From: Mesorhizobium sp. AR10
GTDB taxonomy: Bacteria > Pseudomonadota > Alphaproteobacteria > Rhizobiales > Rhizobiaceae
DNA length: 64,000 nt
Assembly: GCF_024746795.1 (NCBI RefSeq)
Contig: NZ_CP080524.1
Location: 1,178,001 to 1,242,000 of the forward strand
Reading direction: 5' to 3'
Below the pieces are notes generated by a model, which was not told the DNA's origin, did not search any database, and was given only the letters and a program-made list of their open reading frames with translations. The position numbers and the translations under genes were made by a program. Below are positions 57,857 through 64,000 of this stretch, piece by piece (positions within the stretch are counted from its first letter, which is position 1; every line of letters starts with the position of its first letter).

Positions 57857-58243
57857 TTAGGTGCGTCGATATTCAGGTGAGGCCGGCCTGCGAACAGCGG
57901 GTTCCTGCGCTTCCGGTACTTGCGTACCCAAATGTACGCTCCGTTCCGGTTCTCGGAACCCACTATTCTCGACTTGGCCTGACCTGAATCTCAACACACC
58001 CTGGCGCCCGGACCTGGCGATATACCGCAATGCAGCGAACATTGCGCCGGCTTCGAGCCGGTGCCCTAATCGATTGAAGCAAAAGGCGGCCCTTTTGTCA
58101 GACTAAATTACGTTTTCGAAACGGTTTTCTGGCTTTGACGCGGTGCAAAAAGAGCATTAGAAACCGCCTGTCCGAAGTCGCATCCGGAAGCGGCAATGCC
58201 GCATTTCCACCTGGGGCTCCTGAGACGCCGAACTGGGGGAGCC
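57857..58243. other. 387-bp region upstream of sdhC
   Basis: The first 140 bp are the palindromic element. Bases 58000-58243 hold the sdh promoter: TTGACG at 58135-58140 with TTAGAA 17 bp later is the best candidate. No gene was found. Confidence 0.5.
57861..57999. repeat. 139-bp imperfect palindromic element
   Basis: Outer arms GTGCGTCGATATTCAGGT and ACCTGAATCTCAACACAC pair with four mismatches, and inner blocks (GGCCGGCCTGCGAACAGCGGG against the region near 57945-57980) continue the stem. It looks like a dispersed repeat. Confidence 0.7.
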
Positions 58244-58648
58244 ATGAGCAAATCACCAGCCACCCGCGCAAGACCGCTTTCGCCGCATCTGACCGTCTAT
58301 CGGCCGCCGATCACCATGACGATGTCGATCATCCATCGCATCACCGGTGGGGCACTCTATTTCGGCACGCTGCTGGTCGCCGTGTGGCTGATGGCGGCGG
58401 CGAGCTCGCAGGGCGCCTTCGACTGGGTCAACTGGGCATTCGGCTCGTGGCTGGGGCGGCTGGCGCTGTTCGGCTACACCTGGGCGCTGATGCACCACAT
58501 GCTGGGCGGGGTACGCCATCTGGTCTGGGACACCGGCGCAGGTCTCGAAAAGCATACGGCCTCCAGGATCGCTTGGGCGACGCTGGCCGGTTCGATAGCC
58601 CTGACACTGTTGATCTGGATCGTCGGCTACATGGCGCGGGGGGCTTGA
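58244..58648 (+). CDS. sdhC: Succinate dehydrogenase cytochrome b556 subunit
   Basis: 134 residues with three transmembrane helices. [26 protein letters not shown] near 9-34 is the family N-terminus, and the haem-binding His lies in [13 protein letters not shown] near 86-98. It anchors SdhAB and helps form the quinone site. GGGGGA precedes the ATG. First gene of sdhCDA-DUF3052-sdhB. Confidence 0.95.
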   Translation: MSKSPATRARPLSPHLTVYRPPITMTMSIIHRITGGALYFGTLLVAVWLMAAASSQGAFDWVNWAFGSWLGRLALFGYTWALMHHMLGGVRHLVWDTGAGLEKHTASRIAWATLAGSIALTLLIWIVGYMARGA

Positions 58649-58650
58649 TC

Positions 58651-59046
58651 GTGAGCGGCAACAACACCGACCTGCGCACGCCGCTGGCCAAGGTCCGCGG
58701 CCTCGGTTCCGCCCGCGAGGGCACGCAGCATTTCTGGCGCCAGCGCCTGACGGCGATCGCCAACATCCCGCTGACGCTGTTCTTCGTCGGCTTCCTGGTC
58801 GCGCTCAACGGCGCCGGCTACGAGGAGGTGCGCGCCGCCCTTGCCAATCCGTTCGTGGCGCTGATCCTGGCGCTGGTGCTGCTGTCCGGGCTCTATCATA
58901 TGCGGCTCGGCATGCAGGTCATCATCGAGGACTATGTGCATGGCGAGGGCATGAAGCTGGCGCTGATTGCGCTCAATACATTCTTTCCCGTAGTGGTCGG
59001 CGTCGCCTCGATCTTCGCCCTGCTCAAACTGGCATTCGGAGGCTGA
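58651..59046 (+). CDS. sdhD: Succinate dehydrogenase hydrophobic membrane anchor
   Basis: 131 residues from a GTG start 2 bp after the sdhC stop. [27 protein letters not shown] at the start, then three helices; the haem-side His lies in [21 protein letters not shown] near 80-100. Together with SdhC it holds haem b and ubiquinone. Confidence 0.95.
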   Translation: MSGNNTDLRTPLAKVRGLGSAREGTQHFWRQRLTAIANIPLTLFFVGFLVALNGAGYEEVRAALANPFVALILALVLLSGLYHMRLGMQVIIEDYVHGEGMKLALIALNTFFPVVVGVASIFALLKLAFGG

Positions 59047-59048
59047 AT

Positions 59049-60884
59049 TTGGCCAAAGACGCGAAAACCGCCAACACGGCTGGCTACACCTTCGTTGACC
59101 ACAAGTTCGATGTGGTCGTCGTCGGCGCCGGCGGCGCCGGGTTGCGCGCCACGCTGGGCATGGCCGAGCAGGGCTTGCGCACGGCCTGCATCACCAAGGT
59201 CTTCCCGACGCGCTCGCATACGGTGGCGGCGCAAGGCGGCATTGCCGCCTCGCTGTCCAACATGGGCCCCGATTCCTGGCAGTGGCACATGTACGACACC
59301 GTCAAGGGATCGGACTGGCTGGGCGATGTCGACGCCATGGAATATCTGGTGCGCGAAGCGCCGGCCGCCGTCTACGAGCTCGAGCATTACGGCGTGCCGT
59401 TCTCGCGCACCGAAGAGGGCAAGATCTACCAGCGGCCGTTCGGCGGCCACATGATGAATTATGGCGACGGCCCGCCGGTGCAGCGCACCTGCGCCGCCGC
59501 CGACCGCACCGGCCACGCCATCCTGCACACGCTCTACGGCCAGTCGCTGAAGAACAACGCGCAGTTCTTCATCGAGTATTTCGCACTCGACCTGATCATG
59601 GAGCCGGACGGCACCTGCACCGGCGTCGTCGCCTGGAATCTCGATGACGGCACCATCCACCGCTTCTCGGCAAAGATGGTGGTGCTGGCGACCGGCGGCT
59701 ACGGCCGCGCCTATTTCTCGGCCACTTCGGCGCACACCTGCACCGGTGATGGCGGCGGCATGGCCGCACGCGCCGGCTTTCCGCTGCAGGACATGGAGTT
59801 CGTGCAGTTCCATCCGACCGGTATCTACGGCGCCGGCTGCCTGATCACCGAAGGCGCGCGCGGCGAGGGCGGCTACCTCGTCAACTCAGAGGGCGAGCGC
59901 TTCATGGAGCGCTATGCGCCGTCGGCCAAGGACCTTGCCTCGCGTGACGTCGTCTCGCGCTGCATGACGCTGGAAATCCGCGAGGGTCGCGGCGTCGGCA
60001 AGAACAAGGACCACATCTTCCTGCATCTAGACCATCTCGACCCGGCCGTGTTGCATGAGCGGCTGCCCGGCATTTCGGAATCGGCGAAGATCTTTGCCGG
60101 TGTCGACCTGACCAAGGAGCCGATTCCGGTGCTGCCGACGGTCCACTACAATATGGGCGGCGTGCCGACCAATTACTGGGGCGAGGTGCTCAATCCCACC
60201 GCAGAGGACCCCGACCGCGTGTCGCCCGGGCTGATGGCGGTCGGCGAGGCCGGCTGCGCCTCCGTGCACGGCGCCAACCGGCTGGGTTCGAACTCGCTGA
60301 TCGATCTGGTGGTGTTCGGCCGCGCTGCGGCGATAAGGGCCGGGCAGGTCATCGACCGCACATCGGCGATTCCCTCGCCCAACGAAGCCTCGGTCGAGAA
60401 GATCATGGATCGCTTCGACCGGCTGCGTCATGCCAATGGCTCGACGCCGACGGCGGTGCTGCGCGAGAAGATGCAGAAGGCGATGCAGGACGACGCTGCG
60501 GTGTTCCGCACACAGGAATCGCTGGAAAACGGCTGCAAGCGCATTTCGGAAATCTGGACGGAGCTTAGGGATATCAAGGTGTTCGATCGCTCGATGATCT
60601 GGAACTCGGATCTGGTCGAGACGCTCGAGCTGGAAAACCTGATGGCCAACGCCATCACCACGGTCTACGGCGCCGGGGCGCGCAAGGAGAGCCGCGGCGC
60701 GCATGCGCGGGAAGACTTTTCGGCGCGCGACGACACGGTCTGGCGCAAGCACACGCTGGCGCGGCTGAGCGAAGACGGCAAGGTGACGCTTAGCTACCGG
60801 CCGGTGCACACCGAACCGCTGCTGGCGGAAAAAGACGGTGGCATCAACCTGGCCAAGATCGCGCCCAAGGCCAGGGTGTACTGA
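59049..60884 (+). CDS. sdhA: Succinate dehydrogenase flavoprotein subunit
   Basis: 611 residues from a TTG start with GGAGG upstream. FAD-binding [15 protein letters not shown] near 21-35, the covalent-FAD His in [12 protein letters not shown] near 55-66, and catalytic Arg in [20 protein letters not shown] near 278-297. It oxidises succinate to fumarate. The next gene, 1 bp on, encodes DUF3052 and not SdhB. Confidence 0.97.
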   Translation: MAKDAKTANTAGYTFVDHKFDVVVVGAGGAGLRATLGMAEQGLRTACITKVFPTRSHTVAAQGGIAASLSNMGPDSWQWHMYDTVKGSDWLGDVDAMEYLVREAPAAVYELEHYGVPFSRTEEGKIYQRPFGGHMMNYGDGPPVQRTCAAADRTGHAILHTLYGQSLKNNAQFFIEYFALDLIMEPDGTCTGVVAWNLDDGTIHRFSAKMVVLATGGYGRAYFSATSAHTCTGDGGGMAARAGFPLQDMEFVQFHPTGIYGAGCLITEGARGEGGYLVNSEGERFMERYAPSAKDLASRDVVSRCMTLEIREGRGVGKNKDHIFLHLDHLDPAVLHERLPGISESAKIFAGVDLTKEPIPVLPTVHYNMGGVPTNYWGEVLNPTAEDPDRVSPGLMAVGEAGCASVHGANRLGSNSLIDLVVFGRAAAIRAGQVIDRTSAIPSPNEASVEKIMDRFDRLRHANGSTPTAVLREKMQKAMQDDAAVFRTQESLENGCKRISEIWTELRDIKVFDRSMIWNSDLVETLELENLMANAITTVYGAGARKESRGAHAREDFSARDDTVWRKHTLARLSEDGKVTLSYRPVHTEPLLAEKDGGINLAKIAPKARVY

Positions 60885-60885
60885 G

Positions 60886-61323
60886 ATGGCGCTGGCGGCT
60901 GCGGGATATTCCGGTACGCCCCTTCCGGCCAAGCTAGGCCTGAAGGACGGTATGACTGCCGCCTTCATCGCCTTGCCGGCGGAACTGGACGATCTCGCCG
61001 GGGCCGCCAATTTCGCCCAGGTCGACCGGCTGGCCGACTGGTCGAAGATTTCGGGCGCTCGTGAAAAATATGATGCCGTGCACGCCTTCACCCGGCAACG
61101 CGCCGAGATCGAGGATCGCCTTGCCGGTGTCGAAGCGGCGATCAAACGCGATGGCATGGTCTGGGTGTCTTGGCCCAAGAAGGCATCGAAGGTGCCGACC
61201 GACGTCACCGAAGACGTCATCCGCAACGAGGCGCTGAAGCTCGACCTCGTCGACGTCAAGGTCGCCGCCGTGAATGAGATCTGGTCCGGGCTGAAGCTCG
61301 TCATCCGAAAGGACCGCAGGTAA
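60886..61323 (+). CDS. DUF3052 protein embedded in the sdh operon
   Basis: 145 residues using the ATG that gives MALAAAGYSGTPLPAKLGLK; the stop abuts the sdhB ATG. GYSGTPLPAKLGLKDGMTA near 7-25 and DGMVWVSWPKKASKVPTDVTEDVIRN near 85-110 are the DUF3052 signature, with NEIWSGLKLVIRKDR at the end. The family is of unknown function; it appears to be soluble. Zero spacing on both sides makes cotranslation with sdhA and sdhB certain in practice. Confidence 0.87.
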   Translation: MALAAAGYSGTPLPAKLGLKDGMTAAFIALPAELDDLAGAANFAQVDRLADWSKISGAREKYDAVHAFTRQRAEIEDRLAGVEAAIKRDGMVWVSWPKKASKVPTDVTEDVIRNEALKLDLVDVKVAAVNEIWSGLKLVIRKDRR

Positions 61324-62103
61324 ATGGTCGAACTGACGCTCCCAAAGAACTCGCAGATCAAGGCCGGCAAAACCTGGCCGAAGCCGGAAGGCGCGACCAA
61401 CCTGCGCGAATACCGGATCTATCGCTGGTCGCCGGACGATGACGAGAACCCGAGCATCGACACCTATTTCGTCGACATGGACGATTGCGGGCCGATGGTG
61501 CTCGACGCGCTGCTCTACATCAAGAACAAGATCGACCCGACGCTGACGCTGCGCCGCTCCTGCCGCGAGGGCATTTGCGGATCCTGCGCCATGAACATCG
61601 ACGGCTCGAACACGCTGGCCTGCACCAAGGGCTGCGACGACATTTCCGGCGCCGTCAAGGTCTACCCGCTGCCGCATATGCAAGTGGTCAAGGACCTGGT
61701 GCCCGACCTCACCAATTTCTACGCCCAGCACGCCTCGATCGAGCCATGGCTGAAGACGGTATCGCCACAGCCGGCCAAGGAATGGCTGCAGAGCCATGAG
61801 GACCGCGAGAAGCTCGACGGGCTGTACGAGTGCATCCTGTGCGCCTGCTGCTCGACCTCGTGCCCGAGCTACTGGTGGAACGGCGATCGCTACCTCGGCC
61901 CGGCCACGCTCCTGCAGGCCTATCGCTGGCTGATCGATTCCCGGGACGAAGCCAAGGGCGAGCGGCTCGACAATCTCGAAGATCCGTTCCGACTCTATCG
62001 CTGCCACACCATCATGAACTGCGCCCAGACTTGTCCGAAGGGATTGAACCCGGCCAAGGCGATCGCCGAGATCAAGAAGATGATGGTGGAGAGAAGGGTC
62101 TGA
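61324..62103 (+). CDS. sdhB: Succinate dehydrogenase iron-sulfur subunit
   Basis: 259 residues. [2Fe-2S] cysteines in [21 protein letters not shown] near 80-100, then the [4Fe-4S] and [3Fe-4S] motifs [17 protein letters not shown] near 172-188 and [17 protein letters not shown] near 227-243. It passes electrons from SdhA to the quinone. Last gene of the operon. Confidence 0.97.
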   Translation: MVELTLPKNSQIKAGKTWPKPEGATNLREYRIYRWSPDDDENPSIDTYFVDMDDCGPMVLDALLYIKNKIDPTLTLRRSCREGICGSCAMNIDGSNTLACTKGCDDISGAVKVYPLPHMQVVKDLVPDLTNFYAQHASIEPWLKTVSPQPAKEWLQSHEDREKLDGLYECILCACCSTSCPSYWWNGDRYLGPATLLQAYRWLIDSRDEAKGERLDNLEDPFRLYRCHTIMNCAQTCPKGLNPAKAIAEIKKMMVERRV

Positions 62104-62148
62104 ACAGAGGTGATTGCCGACGAGATTGTCGTCCGCAGCGATCCTTCC

Positions 62149-62180
62149 CACCCCCTTCCGGACATCTCCCCCGCAAGGGG
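62149..62180. repeat. Left part of a palindromic repeat split by the IS element
   Basis: CACCCCCTTCCGGACATCTC CC then CCGCAAGGGG. It resembles the left arm of the 50-bp inverted repeat at 50740-50897 and continues after the IS at 63337. Confidence 0.75.
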
Positions 62181-63339
62181 CCTGTTGCAAAATTGGCTGG
62201 TTGTGATTCCCTGTTTTTGACAGGAGGATCGTTCGATGACGACGAAGCCGAGCGGGCAGTTCAGTTTTGTGGAGGCTCTGCTTCCGCAGGGTCTTGGTCG
62301 GAGCGGGCGGCTGGACCGGCTGTCGTCGCTTGTGAAGTGGTATCGCTTCGAGAAGATCCTGGCGCGGCTGCGCTCGCCCGGCGGCCCGGGCCGTCCTGCC
62401 TACAGTTCGCTGGTGATGTTCAAGGCACTGCTTCTGCAGTCCTTGTACGGGCTGTCGGACAGCGAGTTGGAGGAGGCGCTCGCCGATCGGCTGTCGTTTC
62501 GGCGCTTCGTCGGCCTGACGCTCGAGGAGACGGTGCCCGACCACACCACGCTCAACCGCTTTCGCAATCTTCTCGTCGAGGCCGGGCTTCTGGAGAAGCT
62601 GTTCGGCGAACTGGACCATCAGCTGGACAAGGCGGGGCTGATCCTGCGGCGCGGCACGATGCTCGACGCCACCGTTATCGAGACGGCAGCGGCACGGCCG
62701 CCCAGTGGAGCGGCGCAAGAGGCTGGCGATCCCGATGCCGGCTTCACGCGCCGGCAGGGCAAGCCTGGCTCCTCCTATGGCTACAAGGCGCATGTCGGCG
62801 TCGACCAGGGGTCCGGCCTGATCCGCCGGGTGAGGACGACGGCGGCCAACGTCAACGACACGGTGGAAGCAGACCATCTCATCTGTGGCGACGAAGGCGC
62901 GGTGTTGGCGGATGCGGCCTATCATACCAAGGCGCGCGAGTTGTCGCTGAAGGAGCGTGGGATCAAGCCGCGGCTGATGCGGCGGGCCAACAAGCATCAT
63001 CCGCAATTGCCGGCGCGCCTGCAGCGCTTCAACCGGCTGATCGCGCGGCAGCGTTTCGCTGTCGAGACCACCTTTGCCACATGGAAGAACCGCATGCGGC
63101 TTCGCGCCATCCGCTATCGCGGCTTGGCCAAGGCGGCTGGGCAGGTTCTCATCGCCGTCATGGCCTTCAACATGCGCCGCTGGGTGACGCTGGCGACCTG
63201 ATCCAGGGCCGCACTGCGCCCGAAATCCGCCCAACACGCCAAACCCTAACCCATCCGGCGACAGGCCCGCGCCGAAGGGCACTCCGAATTGGCCCTTACT
63301 TCTCCTCTTGCCCTCCCACCCTAGTAACGCAACAGGCCC
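62178..63339 (+). mobile_element. IS5-family insertion sequence
   Basis: About 1.16 kb with terminal inverted repeats GGGCCTGTTGC (62178-62188) and GCAACAGGCCC (63329-63339). The sequence CCCGCAAGGGG is present on both sides (62170-62180 and 63337-63347) and overlaps the terminal G/C bases, so the exact boundary is uncertain by 1-3 bp. It carries a single intact transposase gene. Confidence 0.88.
62236..63201 (+). CDS. IS5-family transposase
   Basis: 321 residues, intact. DDE triad: Asp144 (MLDATVIE), Asp226 (LADAAYH) and Glu277 (AVETTFATWK, with the Lys two turns later). The N-terminal DUF772-like region (SLVMFKALLLQSLYGLSDSELEEALADRLSFRRFVGL) is typical of IS5. AGGAGG lies in front of the ATG. 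The gene is open and probably active. Confidence 0.95.
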   Translation: MTTKPSGQFSFVEALLPQGLGRSGRLDRLSSLVKWYRFEKILARLRSPGGPGRPAYSSLVMFKALLLQSLYGLSDSELEEALADRLSFRRFVGLTLEETVPDHTTLNRFRNLLVEAGLLEKLFGELDHQLDKAGLILRRGTMLDATVIETAAARPPSGAAQEAGDPDAGFTRRQGKPGSSYGYKAHVGVDQGSGLIRRVRTTAANVNDTVEADHLICGDEGAVLADAAYHTKARELSLKERGIKPRLMRRANKHHPQLPARLQRFNRLIARQRFAVETTFATWKNRMRLRAIRYRGLAKAAGQVLIAVMAFNMRRWVTLAT

Positions 63340-63501
63340 GCAAGGGGAGAGATTGGCCGTCATCCCGGCTTTCGCTAATCTCTGACGTTACGAAAATGGA
63401 TCGACAGCGCTGAAGCTACTGATCTCCCCCCTTGCGGGGGAGATGCCCGGCAGGGCAGAGGGGATGCTGTCCCTCCGGCCTCAGAAAGGATAGCCAACCC
63501 A
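63202..63501. other. IS right end and split repeat upstream of yceH
   Basis: Bases 63202-63339 are the non-coding right part of the IS; 63337-63463 are the other half of the split palindromic repeat (GATCTCCCCCCTTGCGGGGG and CGGCAGGGCAGAGGGG); the last 40 bp hold the yceH ribosome site (AGAAAGGA). Confidence 0.7.
63337..63463. repeat. Right part of the palindromic repeat split by the IS element
   Basis: Begins with the duplicated CCCGCAAGGGG and ends CCCGGCAGGGCAGAGGGG, the counterpart of the right arm at 50848-50897. Together with 62149-62180 it would form a diverged 150-bp palindrome. Confidence 0.75.
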
Positions 63502-64000
63502 ATGAGCGAAGACCTTCCCATCCTTTCCCCCGCCGAAGCCCGCGTGCTCGGCTGCCTGATCGAGAAGAAGGAGCTGACGCCCGATGTCTATCCGCTGACG
63601 CTCAATGCCGCGCATGCCGCCGCCAACCAGAAAACGGCGCGCGAGCCGGTGATGGCGCTGGAGCAGGTCGAGGTGCACCGGGGGCTGAAGCTGCTCGAAC
63701 AGAAGGGGCTGGTGCGGCAGATGTTCGGGTCGCGTGTCGAGCGCTACGAGCACCAGATGGCGCAGCGCTTCTCGCTGACCACGCCGCAGAGCGCCCTAGT
63801 CGGCTTGCTGTTGTTGCGCGGGGCGCAGACGGCACATGAACTGCTGGCTCGGGGCGAGCGGATGGCGCGGTTTTCGTCGATCGAAGAGCTGCGCGCTGAA
63901 CTCGACATGCTGATCGGCCGCCGGCCGCCGCTCGTCCAGGAAATCCCGCGCGGGCCAGGCCAGCGCGAGGACCGCTACGTGCATCTCCTCAGTGGCCCGG
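63502..64000 (+). CDS. yceH: YceH family protein (DUF480), 3' end outside the window
   Basis: 166 residues are inside the window and the frame is open to the edge. Winged-helix repeats of YceH are visible: [28 protein letters not shown] near 8-35, REPVMAL near 47-53, and [24 protein letters not shown] near 98-121, followed by [25 protein letters not shown]. coli YceH is a conserved cytoplasmic protein of unknown role. The IS lies 160 bp upstream. Confidence 0.9.
   Translation, partial: MSEDLPILSPAEARVLGCLIEKKELTPDVYPLTLNAAHAAANQKTAREPVMALEQVEVHRGLKLLEQKGLVRQMFGSRVERYEHQMAQRFSLTTPQSALVGLLLLRGAQTAHELLARGERMARFSSIEELRAELDMLIGRRPPLVQEIPRGPGQREDRYVHLLSGP

Noticed and set aside
60934..63363. An 809-codon minus-strand frame across sdhB and the IS element
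   Set aside because: It runs antisense to sdhB and the transposase and across the IS boundaries; no domain is recognisable.

Overview
The window looks like a chromosomal core segment of an alphaproteobacterium in the Hyphomicrobiales (Rhizobiales), most probably Mesorhizobium or a close relative. The grounds are high GC content, rhizobial-type families (IalB, DUF2794, DUF1223, an Omp19-like lipoprotein, DUF1127, a proline-rich FtsY, a TCA operon running mdh-sucC-sucD-sucA-sucB-lpdA) and several classes of dispersed palindromic repeats between genes. The genus is inferred from memory of these families, not from a database search. No tRNA, rRNA, CRISPR array, prophage, plasmid or symbiosis genes were seen.

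Layout. 1-9.4 kb: the 5' end of rlmN, an IalB-like secreted protein, YkvA, a pterin carbinolamine dehydratase, a low-molecular-weight tyrosine phosphatase overlapping thpR, the tesA/ybbA/ybbP group, a Bax-inhibitor-1 protein, an acetyltransferase and DUF2794. 9.4-17.3 kb: a candidate structured RNA with a perfect terminator, DUF1223, a ceramidase-like membrane enzyme, acnA, a ccm gene set (A, B, D, G) with no ccmC, and a DUF1127 gene. 17.5-26.1 kb: an SMP-30 lactonase and a tautomerase, then a tight minus-strand operon dapF-mtaB-ftsY-yciB-PPOX-FMN reductase, then DUF1328 and an MBL hydrolase. 26.2-29.5 kb: a VOC protein, the Omp19-like lipoprotein, zapE, an ABM-like protein and an acetyltransferase.

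29.7-41.2 kb is the TCA operon mdh-sucC-cupin-sucD-sucA-sucB-DUF4241-secreted protein-SDR (frameshifted)-lpdA. 41.3-48.6 kb: a Pro/Ala-rich membrane protein, DUF2867 beside a TraB/GumN gene and a remnant of a second one, xerC, rimM-trmD, a TauE-type permease, rplS, and ohr-ohrR. 48.9-57.9 kb: two methyltransferases, an incomplete amino-acid ABC transporter, leuC, two GGDEF proteins and two small envelope genes. 58.2-64 kb: sdhC-sdhD-sdhA-DUF3052-sdhB, an IS5-family element, and the 5' part of yceH.

Much of the window serves central metabolism: aconitase, malate dehydrogenase, succinyl-CoA synthetase, 2-oxoglutarate dehydrogenase with its E3, and succinate dehydrogenase cover most of the TCA cycle. 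The ccm genes supply cytochrome c maturation, and ftsY, rplS, rimM, trmD, rlmN and mtaB belong to translation and protein targeting. I found no new defence or mobile system. The less ordinary content is structural: palindromic repeats translated in-frame inside ftsY, a missing ccmC, a perfect 50-bp inverted repeat inside an ABC transporter locus, an IS element inserted into a related repeat, TAGGGCA arrays abutting stop codons, and small uncharacterised proteins (DUF3052, a cupin, DUF4241) embedded in TCA operons.
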